A stretch of DNA of 64,000 nt from Jacaranda mimosifolia (Eukaryota; Streptophyta; Magnoliopsida; Lamiales; Bignoniaceae), in contig CM032132.1 in the NCBI GenBank assembly GCA_018894105.1, positions 30,741,379 through 30,805,378 of the forward strand. Direction: 5' to 3'. The notes beneath the pieces were generated by a model, which was given only the letters and a program-made list of their open reading frames with translations, had not been told where the DNA came from and ran no database searches. This document shows, piece by piece, positions 1 to 11,380 of this stretch (position 1 is its first letter; every line of letters begins with the position of its first letter). The position numbers and the translations under genes are program-made.

Positions 1-297
1 ATAGCAATCTTCTAGTGCCTGTCTTTCAAAGCTTCATGTGCATCAATAGGTTCTCCAAGAGAGGAAAACAACATTTGTGACATTTTCATCCTTCGCTTTA
101 GATTATGTCATGATTGCAGCAAGCAGATTCCCTATTATTTTGTTAGTTGGATGACTTGATGCGTGTTTGAACTTTTGCACTTTTTCTTCTACTTGCGTAT
201 TGGAACTTCTAGTTAAAACTTCATTAGTATTTTTCTCGGTATTTTCTTTTTCAGCTTCCTTTCTTGCATATCAGAACTTCCAGTTGAAACTTCGTTA
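1..297. other. Unassigned AT-rich flank
   Basis: No gene is recognised here. On the minus strand a short open stretch ends with a stop at about 12-14 (about 28 codons from an ATG near 95, containing GEPIDAHEALKD), which could be the tail of a coding exon or chance. The right-hand part holds the two-copy repeat described separately. Confidence 0.3.
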
Positions 298-305
298 GTG
301 TTTTT
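192..305 (+). repeat. Two-copy imperfect direct repeat, hAT target
   Basis: Two similar ~45-bp blocks lie in tandem, 192-237 and 263-305, both beginning CTTGC and sharing GAACTTC, an A-rich AACTTC and TTAGT. The second copy is interrupted at its end by the hAT element at 306-989 and resumes with CTC after it, as copy 1 does (TAGTATTTTTCTC against TAGTGTTTTT + insert + CTC). Copy 1 therefore serves as an approximate empty-site reference for the insertion. Confidence 0.6.
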
Positions 306-989
306 TAGACCTGGCAAATGGGTACCCACGAGTAACCCAAGAGCGTGTAAGAATGGGTTGGGTAAATTTACCCGCGGGTAAAATTACCCATTTTTTATTG
401 GGTGCGGGATAGTAGACCCATTACCCGTGACTATGGGTAATGGGTAACCCATGGGTACCCGTACTATTTTTTTTTATTTTTTTATATTTAAAGAAAAATT
501 ATTTTTTTTAAATTTATATAATATTATTTAAATGTTAGTTGTTACCTAAATAAAATTAATAAAAGATGTCAAATATTATATTGAACAAATATTTTAAAGC
601 ATATCAAATGTTTTGATTTGAAAACTACAACTTAAATATTTAACATATATTAAATTTAAGTTATATTACATTTCAAAGTTTAAATTTAAATTTCATTATA
701 TGTCAAGTTTTCTAAACTAAAAGTTTAAACACCACTTAAATATTGTTGATATCATTAACAAAAAAAAGTGTTATACCTTCCAAAATAGTTGCAAAAATTA
801 GAGAAAAATTAAAAATTAAAATATAAATAATTATTCACGGGTGACCTGTGGGTACCCGCAGGTTGGGCCAAAAAACGGCGGGTAAAATTACCCGCATTTT
901 ATTAGGTACAGAAAATGAAGCCCATTACCCGCATTTTTTTGGGTACCCACAGGTACCTGTGGTTTTGGGTAATTTTTTTGTCGGGTCTA
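306..989. mobile_element. Non-autonomous hAT-type element (684 bp)
   Basis: The element begins TAGACCTGGCAAA and ends, read on the opposite strand, TAGACCCGACAAA, so it has short TIRs of the TAG-xxx-GGCAAA type seen in plant hAT transposons. It is flanked by a perfect 8-bp target duplication GTGTTTTT (298-305 and 990-997), the length expected for hAT. Both ends are packed with GGGTAATGGGT and GGGTACCC-like palindromic motifs, probably subterminal transposase-binding sites. The ~360-bp middle is AT-rich and non-coding, so it would depend on a transposase supplied elsewhere. The insertion into one arm of a local repeat supports the boundaries. Assignment to hAT rests on TIR and target-duplication length. 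Confidence 0.87.
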
Positions 990-997
990 GTGTTTTT

Positions 998-1489
998 CTC
1001 AAAACTTCCTTTTTATGCTTCATTTTCTTCTTGTACAAGTTCAAATAATTTATTAATACCTACACTTTCTATTTTTTTTCCTTTTTTGACTAAGGTGATG
1101 ATATATTAATATGAAAATAAAGTTACATCAAAGTTTGATGAGTAGTAACTAGAAGTGCTTGCTCACAACATGAAAAAAATAAACCTATTTGCACAACTAA
1201 ATTAGGCTGGAGACAAAACAGCAAGAGCTAGCCATTATGGATATCTATGCAAGTGTGCAAATAAACAAAAAATCTACAAAAGATGAAGGAGTTGGAGTAA
1301 TACTTCAATAGCTTGCAGCAGAGAATGAGTTGCCACAATAATCTGACCAACAAAAACTTGAATGAGCATGAGAAACTATACCAAAGTGCTTCCTAACATT
1401 ACTAGAAAATCTGGGCACTACTTGTCATTCAAAAGTTCAGAAACTTTGACATCCTGGTGGCAGCATCTTCAGGCAAAAGCTCTGCACAA
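998..1489. other. Unassigned AT-rich stretch
   Basis: No recognisable gene or repeat. It separates the hAT insertion from the broken 3' side of the Copia-1 remnant and may contain decayed Copia sequence, but I could not match it to RT, RNase H or an LTR. Confidence 0.3.
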
Positions 1490-2420
1490 TACCTATAGTT
1501 TCTATGCTCAAGGTATACTTGGCAAGAGATGTATTACTCTTATCAAAAACAACATGTATGGATTCTTGTATAGTCCTTTTTTGTTTGTTAAATACTTAGT
1601 AGGCCTTACTATGAACAAAATACCCAATGAATATGCCTTTATCAGACTTGGAATCAAATTAAGCTAATCTTTATCATTTAAAATGAAGTTTTTGCATCCA
1701 AACACAAGAAAATATGAGATATTTGGTATTTTACCACTCCACAATTCATAGGGGGTCATTTTGATAAAAGGTCTTAAGAATACTCTATTAAGGATGTACC
1801 ATTCTATATTAATTGTCTCCCCCGAAAATAACTTAGGTAAATCATATTCATTTAGCATTGTACAAGTTATTTCTTGAAGGATTCTATTTTTCCTTTCCGC
1901 TACCCTATTTTGTTGCGGTGTTTTTAGTGCAGAAAAGTTATGAGTAACTATTTTCGTCACAGAAGATAACAAAATCATTATCATCGAACTCTTTTCCATG
2001 ATCGCTTCTGATTGTTTTAATGCAATGTCCTTTTTCATTTTGAATTTTATTAGTAAGTGATACAAACGATTTTAATGTTTTGTTTTTTTGAGCAAGAAAA
2101 TGAATCCAAGTAAAACGAGAAAAATCATCAACAGTAACAAAGACATATTTACTACCTCTAGAGAAGATATTTTCATAGGTCCAAATAAATCTAAATGAAG
2201 AAGATCAAATAGCGTAGATGAGGAGATATCATTTAAGAGTTTGAACAATGCCTTAATTTGTTTTCCTTTCACATATGCATCACATATTTTTTTCTTAGTA
2301 AAACTAATTTTAAGGATTCCTTTAATAAGATCCTTTTTAACAAGATGATCAAAAACTTTCATATCTGCATGTCCTAAACGTCTATTCCAGGTTCAATTAG
2401 AATCTTCAAAAGCAACAAGG
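1490..2420 (-). pseudogene. Copia-1 GAG-pre-integrase and integrase, broken
   Basis: Integrase inserts the cDNA copy of the element. The minus strand shows, in order, a pre-integrase part (W-RRLGHADMKVFDHL near 2340-2390), the core start LLHLDLFGP with the first catalytic Asp, RSDHGKEF with the second, and TPQQNRVAERKNR with the catalytic Glu, followed by TPYELWSGKIPNISYF and VFGCKNF. The block KSDKGIFIGYF, then SKAY and VFNK, runs on to about 1490. The reading frame shifts between the second Asp and the Glu motif (about 1930) and again near 1620-1670, so no functional enzyme is possible. The three DDE positions themselves are still visible. RT should follow but is absent. Confidence 0.82.
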
Positions 2421-2790
2421 CATTCAACATTCTGACTAAAAATATCATCTAAATTGATGTAATATATGTTTCTATTTCTAGCAACAGTAAAAACGACTTC
2501 TTCATTTTTTGTAACAATACAATGAAAAGGCTGAAATCATACCTTATACCCAATGTCACAAAGCTGACTGATACTCAGTAGATTATGCTTGAGCCCATCT
2601 ACCAGCCCGACATTCTCAATGGAAGTTCCATCCCTATTGCATATAGTCCCTTTACCTATAATTTTCCTTTTTGTGTGGTCAACAAATAGGACGTTTCCAC
2701 CATTGAAGTCCTATAGGTTTGTGAAAAAGGTTTTATCTTCGGTCATGTGTCTGGAACATCTGCTGTATAGATACTATTAATCTTTCTAAT
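2421..2790 (-). pseudogene. Copia-1 aspartic protease, broken
   Basis: The retroviral-type aspartic protease would cleave the Gag-Pol polyprotein. The minus strand retains the active-site neighbourhood RCSRHMTEDKTFF, normally preceded by Asp-Ser-Gly. Here the catalytic Asp codon appears to have become TAC (Tyr) at about 2765-2767. Downstream are GTICNRDGTSIENVGLVDG and NLLSISQLCDIGYK, the conserved Copia segments before pre-integrase. In-frame stops are present. Assignment relies on these motifs and on position between zinc knuckle and integrase. Confidence 0.72.
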
Positions 2791-4340
2791 TTGTCTTCTT
2801 TGATTGTTTCCTGCAATATAGTTTGAAGTTACTTTAGGTATCTATGTAGTATTGGCCCTAGTTTTGGTAGATTCTGAAACCTATATGTATTTAGTTCTAA
2901 TTTGTTTCTTTATTGAGCACCTATAAGAAATATGAACACATCTTCCACAAGTAGGACAAGGTTTTCAATTTCTATTTTTTGATTAGTTAATGAAATGATA
3001 TGTTTGATTTTTGGTTTCTTTTTGTTTTTCCTTAATGTTTCTCTTTAGATTATAATTTTCTTCCAACAGAAAAGCATTTTCATTTTCAAGAAACTGAATC
3101 TTCTCTGCAAGCCTATTCTTATCATCTATATCCTTTTTGATAATCTTATTGTAAGTTTGAACAAGTTCAGTGTTTTCATCAAGAACATTCTGAATTTGAT
3201 AATTAAGTGAGTTAATTTCCTTTTAAAGTTCTGCTAACTAATTTCAAAACTCTACATGCAAGTTAGACATACTGAAACTTTCATGCTTGCATTCAGAATT
3301 ACTAGAATTTAATTTAGAGAGAAAGGTTACCTACCTATCAACTATGAGGCAATCGTCCTCATTATTGAATTGGTTTGAGTTAGAATCGTCCCATATAATA
3401 GTCATCGCTCTAGATTTAGAACTTTGCTCAAATTTAGGATTTCTTTTGAGTTTTGGACAATTAGGCCTTTTGTGTCCAATTTGATGGCATTCATGACAAA
3501 TGATCTGCTCAAATCGTTGGTAATTAGCATTGTTTCTCCTAGAACTTATTTTGGTGTCTCTTCCAAATTGGCTCTTTACCTGTGCTAGATGCCTGAGATG
3601 CTTCATGATCATTGCTATTTCATCATTTATGGCATCTTTATCTAAATCTCCTAAATCATCATTCTAATCAATTGTTCCGAGTTGAATGCAATATTCCTTT
3701 TTTTTAATGTTGGAACTTTCTTCCTTCATTAGGAATATCATTTCATGTGAGGTAAGTGATCTAATAAGCTCTCCCATTGATAGAGTTCCCAAATTCTTGG
3801 CTTCATGTATTGCAGCAACTTTCGGTATCCACTCCTAAGGTAAAGATCATAGGATTTTTTGAATTTTTGGATATTACTTTCCTTAGTGCAAACATGTGTT
3901 GGACTATCTTCAGGAATCGTGCATACATTTGACTAATCAATTCACCTGCTTTAATGGAAAACATTTACTGGTGAATAAGTAATGCGATTCTTTCCTATTT
4001 CACGTGAGATGTCTCTTCAAGGGTAACTTGAAACATGTCCCACATCTCTTTTGTGGAGGAGCAAGTGTTGACTCGATTGTATTCTTCCTTAACTAATGCA
4101 CATGAGAGAATGTTTTTAGTTTTGGCATTCATAGACTACATTTTTTTGTCCTCTATAGTAAGTTCCTTTCTACTTTTCAGGGACATATTCTTGGTGGATG
4201 GAATAAGTGGCCCGTTAATGTCTATACTCCATAAATCATAGTCAAGAGCTATGATAAACTCTTCGATCTGATTTTTCTATGTGGAATAGTTTGTTCCATC
4301 GAACAAAGATAGCTGAGTATGCCACTGTCCTTCTGCATAA
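2791..4340 (-). pseudogene. Copia-1 gag with two zinc knuckles and coiled coil
   Basis: Gag forms the virus-like particle and binds RNA. The minus strand begins near 4310 with LFDGTNYS, then WSIDINGPL (about 4220) and CSSTKEMWDMFQVT (about 4040-4075), the usual DUF4219/UBN2 pattern of plant Copia Gag. A CCHC knuckle CHECHQIGHKRPNC lies near 3450-3500. About 80 residues rich in Leu, Glu, Asn and Lys at 3000-3240 (LAEKIQFLENENAFLLEEN) predict a coiled coil, followed by a second knuckle-like CPTCGRCVHISYRC near 2910-2960. Many stops and frameshifts break it; the longest open pieces are under 100 codons. Confidence 0.78.
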
Positions 4341-4405
4341 ACATCAAAACTAGACACAACTATTAGGATTAATTAAGCTCAAGCAGGTTAGAACTTATTT
4401 TGTGA

Positions 4406-4428
4406 GCCCCAAAGCTCTGATGAAAATT
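4406..4428 (-). other. Possible Copia-1 primer-binding site
   Basis: On the minus strand ATCAGAGC just upstream of gag matches the 3' part of the initiator tRNA-Met primer site common in plant Copia elements (usual form TGGTATCAGAGC); the first bases are degraded. The adjoining TG at 4428-4429 could be the inner edge of the 5' LTR. Confidence 0.5.
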
Positions 4429-6361
4429 GAATAATAAAAAAAAAGAAGATCAAAAGGAGGGTGAATTGATCTTTTCCCAAGAATAACAAAACACTTTTGC
4501 TTTTTAAAATGTTTGTGAAAATTTGACAAAGAACCAATTTTAATAATCTAAAAGGATAATAAGCAAAATATAAGATATAACCTTAGGATTTTTAACTTGC
4601 AATATTATTAAGGATCTGAAAGACAATATAGTAGATAATAAGAGATGAATCAACAACTATAAGCAACTATTTCCATTCCAGAAATAGCCTAACTGAAAGA
4701 TCAATGGAAGGCAACTAAAAGTTGTAAGGTTGTGATTATTAGAGAATGACTTAAGTTGGTTCTAACTCATTCTTTTCTCCTATAAATAAACGAAGTTCAT
4801 TCAGGATTTTTTTGCATCTTCTAGACAGATCATATTGCCATATAAAGTTTCAGCAGTAGCTTCACTTTCTTGAATCTAGGTTGCCATATAAAAATTTCAA
4901 CGACATCTTTCCTTTTTCCTTTCTTCTTTTAATATATGGAATTAGCTCCAATTATGTTTCTATGTAAATCTCTAACGATAACTTTTATTTTTTGATTGCA
5001 AGTTGCCATGTTGAAGTTCCAACAGCCACTTTCCTTACATGTTGCTAGAAAATCATAAGATTTTCCTTTCTTTATTTTAAGCATGAATTAGGCAATTATC
5101 TTGGGGATTGATCTAGTAAATATCTTCCTTTAAATAACTCTTTTTTGATTATAGGTTTCCATATGAAGTTTCAATAGAAACATTCCTTCTTTATTCTCAG
5201 AAAATCATGCAAATTTTTATTCCTTTTTCATGAATTTGGTGATTATTTCACAAATATTTTAGAATTGAATTAACAAATTTCTTACTTTAAATATCTCTGC
5301 ATCATATGTCAAAAATAAAAATCACTAACAAAAGTCATCCAGCAAAATGATAATTATGAAAACCAATGTGAGGAGATCCCAATATTTTTTAGTAAATATT
5401 TTTTATATATTATAGTAGGAAAATTTTGTAGGTAAGTCTATAATTATGTAGGTTTAATATCACTTTTAATGTTACTTGAATTGCATCAGTAAATATATGC
5501 ATTTTATATCTTCTCAATTATGTTATATACATTTAAGCAAAAAAGTATAAACACAAATTCATTTGAATAACTTAGCAAGTTTTTTTGAAATTTTTAATCA
5601 ATATTATTAAAAAGAATTAATAAAGTATCTTATAATTAGAGTACTTAACTTTTTTGTGAAATGGCTAGAATGCATTTATTGTACTTTTTTATAAATTTAA
5701 TTTGGAGATTCATTGATAGAATTCATGGCTCTTTATTTATTGATTTTGTATATATATCTCTTAATCATTTGATGATATGTGGGTATAATTAACATTTTAA
5801 GTTATTTGTACTTTATTAGGCATGGACCAAGTTGATGATGCTTTGAATTTTTTATTGTAAAAATTGAGAGGCACATAATTATTCTTATTTTTTATTTTTA
5901 TTATTATAATAATTTTAGTAGTTTTTATAATTAATAAAAAATCTGTGAGTAATATGTATAATTAAATAAAAGTAGCAATCAAATAAGTTGGAACACAATA
6001 TCAAACATTTACAAAGTGCAAATTTTTTTAAAAAAGATATAAAAGTCTTGCTAAATTTTGAAGGATAATTTTGTCAAAAAAAAAATATATTAATTTCCAG
6101 TAGATTGGAAATGGTTAAACCCATGGGGAAAGGGAATGGCTAAATCCATACTTTTAGAAATAAGGATTCTCATGTCTAAATTATACCAAGTATGGTTTAG
6201 AAATGGACTTAAAAATATCTATTTTATTCTTACCTCATTCCTACATATCAATCATACCATAAAAGTCGTAAATTCAAGCATGCATCATTTGGCCATTTTC
6301 CATATCAACCAATGAGCTCTTGGTTAAGTTTCTTTAGCTTGATCGTGTGACCTCAGGCCAT
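4429..6361. other. AT-rich stretch, possible decayed 5' LTR of Copia-1
   Basis: No gene seen. By position the first part should hold the 5' LTR of Copia-1 on the minus strand, but without the 3' LTR its extent cannot be fixed. Four weakly similar blocks occur at about 4835, 4880, 5010 and 5160, each with (G)TTGCCATAT or GTTTCCATAT, then a TTTCAA/GTTCCAA motif and CTTTCCTT or similar, suggesting an old tandem repeat of roughly 40-150 bp. The rest, to the MULE border, is AT-rich with poly-A and poly-T runs. Confidence 0.35.
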
Positions 6362-6370
6362 GATTTTTAT

Positions 6371-6828
6371 GGATCCAGCTCCTCTTCAATATAGTTTTTC
6401 TCCAATTACACTCATTACACATTTAGATGGTTGCCATGTCATTAATGAATTAATCTAATAGTAAATATGAATTCATTAACCACAATCTTAACTCAAGTTG
6501 AAAAATAGTGGAGATTTTTTAATTAAGGAAGCTCAATATTCATTCCTAAGATTATTCCAACATTCCAATTACTCCATTCCAATCACTTCAACCAAAGATG
6601 GAAATCAAAATTTCATAGCTCCAAGAAATTCTGTTTTCTTCCCGCAATTTTTTATGTTTTCCCACCATATTTCTTGCAAGCACCCAATTACTCTATAATC
6701 TCTCCACCAAGAACAAATAGCATCCAAATTGGCAAGTGGCAAAGTAATTTCCTGGAGCAAATTTCTTCATAATTTGGCAACATAATACATCAATTACTCT
6801 ATACTCTATAATTAATGCTTCTACAAAT
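6371..6828 (+). repeat. MULE left terminal inverted repeat
   Basis: About 455 bp that pair with 10055-10511 read in reverse, with scattered substitutions and small indels. The match runs through ATTACTC, CCAACATTCCAATTACTCC and CTCTATACTCTATAAT. It would normally hold the transposase-binding site and promoter. Confidence 0.9.
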
Positions 6829-7368
6829 TTCTCCATTAATTATGTATTATCACTAGTGCTACTGATATAATTTTTTTTAGTGTTGATAATATAATATAAA
6901 TACACACAAGTAAAAATTTTATTACATTACAAGTGTTTGCTAAATTGTTTAACTAACAAATTCAAGTGAATAATTAAGCATATATTAGGACAAATAAGTA
7001 CATATGGATATGGGTATGTTTTGATGATCTTGTAATTTAGCCATCTGTGACTCTATATTGAAAGTGAAAATTCAATTTCCGTCTAATGATATGGTAAGGA
7101 AATGGACTGAAAATTTTCTTGGTTCGCTTTATTATTGATAATATTATTGTCTCAGTGGATTGATATTCATTAATTACTTGGTAAATTATGCACAAACGAC
7201 TTTACTTGAGGACCAATTTTCTTTCATAGTACTATTATTTTATTTTCTATATTCATTTAGTGTTTCTATACTTGGCTACATACAATAAGCTGCATATGGA
7301 TATGTTTTAGTTGTTGTATATCTTATATATATTTTATTTTCTCAAAGTATCTAGTGTAATTTTTTATT

Positions 7369-9395
7369 TTGTTGTATATTGCAGTGATGGATGGTTCATT
7401 AGGTGAAATTTCAAACAACTATAGAGAAACTCCACAATCTCAACCTCATATTGTGATGAAACTAGGATTAGAGTTTGAGAATGAGGAAGATGCAAATGTC
7501 TATTATAATGAGTATGCAGGTGCTATAGGAATTAGCATACAGAAGGAATTCATAAACAAAAATAGAGTTCATGGCTATGTAACTTCAAGAAAATTCACAT
7601 GTTGGAAAGAGGGTTATCGAGGGAAGGACAAACACGATGCTATGGTAAAGAAGCACATGAAAGATACTAGAACTGGTTGTTTGGCACACATTGTCATAAG
7701 TCGCCAACCAAATGGAAAATATCAAGTTGTCTCTTTTGAACCTGAACATAATCATCCTCTTGCACCTTTCAAGCTTTCTCATATGTTGCCATCACAAAGA
7801 AAAATTAAGAATGTTCAAGCACATGAACTCGACATGGCTGATGATTCAGGAATTTGTCCTAAATTAGCTTGGGAATTTATGTGCCGATAAGATGGTGGTC
7901 CACAATGTTTAAGTTATACAATAGTAGATCAAAAGAATTATTTGCATGATAAAAGGAAGATTGATCTAAAATGTGGGGAAGCTGCTAGCTTGTTGGAGTA
8001 TTTTGAAAATCAAAGAATTAAAGATACTGGCTTTCATTTTCTATCCTACTTGATGAAGAGGATTCAATAAATAATATTTTTTCGGCAGATGTAAGGATGA
8101 TGAAGGAATATAATGTCTATGGGGATGTAGTATCATTTGACACAACATACATAACTAACAAAAACTACCGACCTCCTGGCGTATTTGTGGAAATGAATAA
8201 CTATATACAAATGATTATTTTTGGTGCAGCTTTATTGTATGGTAAGACTACTAAGTCCTTCAAATGGCTTTTCAATGCTTTCTTGAGAGTTATGTCTAGA
8301 AAGAGGCCAAGAACTTTTTTAACATATTAAGATCTAGCTATGAGCAAGGCAATTTCATTGGTGATGCCATTGCCAGAGATATATCATCGACTGTGCATTT
8401 GGCATTTGGAGAAGAATGCGCTTAAACACTTGAGTCATGTCTATAGAGGTAATAGTCCTTTTGCTAATGATTTTAAGAATTTGATTAACAACTATGAATA
8501 TAAGGAAGAGTTTCTTGATGCATAGGAACTTATGCTTGATAAGTATGATCTAAGAGATAATGAATGGCTAAGTAATACCTTTCAGCTGAGAGAAAAATGG
8601 TCAATGGTGTATGGGAGAAATATTTTTTCAACGGGAATGAAATTCACACAGCTAAATGAAAGTTTTAATAGGGATTTACGAGATTACTTGAAATTTGATT
8701 TGGATCTGCTACAGTTTTTTAAACATTTTGAAAGGGCTATAACTATAAATGATATAAAGAAATGGAATCTAATTATGACATGACACAGCGGATTCCTATT
8801 CTAATTGTTGACATTCCTTTGTTAAAATGCGAGGGATGTTTATACTTCAACAGTATTTGACTTGTTTCAAGATCAATGGCGAAAGTCCTTCCTTGTTGAG
8901 GTAAATTACTATGAAGAAAATGGATAGCTTTGCACATATCAAGTTTGTATATCTTGAAGAGGTGGGCGAAGGATGTATCAATTCTGAACTTTGTCAATGA
9001 AAAAGAGTGTGAATTAGTAGATGATCCGATCTTAGAAATCAATGATCGATACCAAAATGTATGTTCAATTTTTGTTCAACTTGCAATAGAAGCAGTTAAG
9101 TCTAAATAAGGAGATGAGTTGGCTAAAGTATGTGATGTTGAATTTGCTACGAAGTTGAAAGATATCAAGAAGGTAAAGCTCAGAGGTAATATGAAAACAG
9201 AGACTCATGTGGCACTTGAAGCCAATCCAGGTACTAAAAGAAATGATCTCTTTGCTGATAATGCCAATGCTATCAAGGTGAAAGGGATTAAAAACAAAGA
9301 ACCAGCATATCGAAGAAATACTAGCCCTAAAAGTTTCTTGGAAAGAGCTAAAAGAAGAAAGAAAGTTCACCAAAACAACTTTCTTCTTTTATGCA
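7369..9395 (+). pseudogene. MULE transposase, FAR1/FRS-related, broken
   Basis: The transposase that would cut and paste this MULE; related host proteins (FAR1/FHY3) are transcription factors. The first exon-like block, to the stop at 7888-7890, carries a FAR1 DNA-binding domain: GLEFENEEDANVYYNEYA, then TGCLAHIVI and SFEPEHNHPL with its zinc-binding Cys/His residues. A likely splice acceptor (TTGCAG) lies just before the ATG at 7387. The MULE catalytic domain follows at 8050-8900: FDTTYITNKNYRP (first Asp), FGAALLYGKTTKSFKWLF, then an altered second motif. At 8325-8327 the expected Asp is TAT (Tyr), followed by a TAA stop in place of the usual Gln. CIWHLEKNALKHL and LNESFNRDLRDYL come next, then a YILKRWAKD segment near 8950 and a basic tail with KEPAYRRNTSPKSF to 9370. 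At least five in-frame stops break it, and no clear SWIM zinc finger was seen. Confidence 0.9.
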
Positions 9396-10054
9396 ACATG
9401 ATAGTGAAAAAATTGTACATTCTACTCCAAATGAGCAGGTCAATTTTCTCAATTTTATTCATTAGTAGGCCACATATATATTTTTGAATTTTGTTATGAT
9501 AACAAATATAAGTTATGCTAATTATTTCACTCTTTACTTCTTAATAGGGGCTTGTGGGTATTAATTTAGGTTATTTCACTCAACAATCTCAAATGATTCC
9601 ACGAGGATTTTCTCAACTTTTGAGGGTTGATGCTTATTGGCTTGTTATGAACTCTAAGATTTTTTTTTGTCAAGTATATTATATATGCATTATTTAGATG
9701 TTTTTTTCAAATACATTTGAATTGTCTTGTAAGGGATTCTCATATTTTAACTCGAGCTTTAATTTACTCTGATGATCACCCATCGTGCACTAGGTGATGC
9801 TTGGATTGATGAACTCCAATGTTTGCTAGGGGCAATACTTGCTGCAGTGGTTTATTGTTTCTATTTTGATACTTCTGTTTTGAAATAATGAATTTGTAGA
9901 AGGACTCAAACTAGATATGTTGACTCAAGTTCATTTAAATTGACTCATAATTGAAGGTAACAAATTATTATGCTGTTGTTTATGATATTATGCTACTGTT
10001 TATGATCTTTTTTCTAAGTAATGTATATATTTAATAATTAATGTAAACATAGGA

Positions 10055-10511
10055 TTTGCAGTAGCATTATAGAGTATAGAGTAATTGATGTATTATGGTG
10101 CCAAATTATGAAGAAATTTTCTCCAGAAAATTACCTTCCCACTTGCCAATTTGGATGCTATTTGTTCTCGATTGGAGAGATTATAGAGTAATTGAGTGCT
10201 TGTAAGAAATATGGTGGGAAAACATAAAAAAAATTGCAGGAAGAAAACAAAATTTCTTGGAGCTGTGAAAGTTTGATTTCCATCTTTTGTTGGAGTGATT
10301 GGAATGGAGTAATTGGAATGTTGGAATAATCTTATGAATGAATATTGAGTTTCCTTAATTAAAGTTTTTTCACTATTTTTCAACTTGAGTTAAGATTGTG
10401 GTTAATGAAAATTCTTATTTATCATTAGATTGATTCATTAATGACATGGCAACCATCTAAGTGTGTAATGGGTGTAATTGGAGAAAAGTTATATTGGAGA
10501 GGAGCTAATCC
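10055..10511 (-). repeat. MULE right terminal inverted repeat
   Basis: Inverted partner of 6371-6828. The inner edge is near GCAGTAGCATTATAGAG (10060) and the outer edge is GAGGAGCTAATCC. A read-through transcript of both arms would fold into a hairpin stem of about 450 bp. Confidence 0.9.
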
Positions 10512-10520
10512 GCTTTTTAT

Positions 10521-11371
10521 GATGAGCCTGATAGATAAAAAATGGTCGTTTGTGACCTACTAGGTTAATTGAGATAAAATTAAGTTTGTATTTGGTTGAT
10601 AAGATTGATTGAAAAATAAATTAAGAAATGATGTATAATTTTACAATTACATTCTTGCATTTTTATTAATTTACTATTTTTCTCATTTTTTATTTTCTTT
10701 ATTTTAGTATTTTAATTTAGAGTGAAAAATAATAAAACCTATGTAAATTTGCATTTTACTTCTTCTCAGTGCCACTACTACTAATGCTACCACCATCTTT
10801 TTCTTTTTCCTTATACCAATTTTTAAAGATGATCGTAGCGAATTCCCTAACCATCCTCTATGAGACTCGAATTCGAGACTGATTTATTCACAGGAATGAA
10901 AGCTTACCATCAAACTACCCATCATTCCTCCACCACCCTCTAATTCATCGATCCACGGCCTTTTTATTCAATTCTTGTTCTTTTACTATCTTCTTTTTCC
11001 TCTTTGTCTTCCAAAAACCATCAACAAATTCCCCCATTGCCACGACCACTCTTTTCCTCACCACCTCCCCTGTTATATATATATATATTTATGTATATAT
11101 ATTATCCTTCTCCATTCTCTCTTTTCCCTCTAATTATTTCAACATTGTTGTTGTCATCACCTCAACTTTCAACCATTGCCAATACTCTGCTGCCTGCGAT
11201 TTCTTCAACCACTACTAATAGGGATGGCACTTTCATCTCTTTTCACCGCCTAAAATGGGATTGGAAGGTCTAATCATCTATGATATAGTCCTTTAGGATA
11301 TATAGACATATTGACCTCTTGGGATGCTATGTCTATGGATCACTTTTTGAACAAATTGATACCGAGCAAAT
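10521..11371. other. Unassigned stretch with pyrimidine-rich tract
   Basis: No gene recognised. 10900-11220 is rich in C and T with a short (TA)n run near 11075. A plus-strand open frame of 89 codons at 11004-11273 is low-complexity Ser/Pro/Leu and not convincing. Immediately left of the next element, 11294-11380 is open in one frame (...TSWDAMSMDHFLNKLIPSK), discussed in the findings. Confidence 0.3.
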
Positions 11372-11380
11372 CAAGTACTA

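Larger units (their letters stand above)
1490..4428 (-). mobile_element. Copia-1: truncated Ty1/Copia remnant (SIRE-like)
   Basis: Reading the minus strand from 4428 leftwards, the order is primer-binding-site-like sequence, gag, zinc knuckles, protease, GAG-pre-integrase and integrase: the Copia order. The sequence stops after the integrase C-terminal motifs near 1490; RT, RNase H and the 3' LTR are missing. The coiled coil between two zinc knuckles and the phrasing around TPYELWSGKIPNISYF are reminiscent of the SIRE/Maximus lineage, which is an inference. Stops and frameshifts occur throughout. Confidence 0.8.
6371..10511 (+). mobile_element. Complete MULE with long TIRs and FAR1-type transposase
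   Basis: A 4.1-kb Mutator-like element. Its ends are GGATCCAGCTCCTC on the left and GGATTAGCTCCTC on the right (opposite strand), starting with G as MULEs usually do. The flanking 9-bp sequences GATTTTTAT (6362-6370) and GCTTTTTAT (10512-10520) match at 8 of 9 positions, fitting the 9-bp target duplication typical of Mutator. Long TIRs of about 455 bp enclose a single transposase region on the plus strand. The transposase is broken, so the copy is immobile unless helped in trans. Confidence 0.92.

Noticed and set aside
7369..7890. Host FAR1/FRS transcription-factor gene
   Set aside because: It lies within MULE TIRs and a 9-bp target duplication, is followed by broken MULE catalytic motifs and has many stops, so it is the element's transposase.
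11004..11273. 89-codon plus-strand ORF with Ser/Pro/Leu-rich product
   Set aside because: Low-complexity pyrimidine-rich DNA, no motif, no conserved neighbour, no support for a gene.
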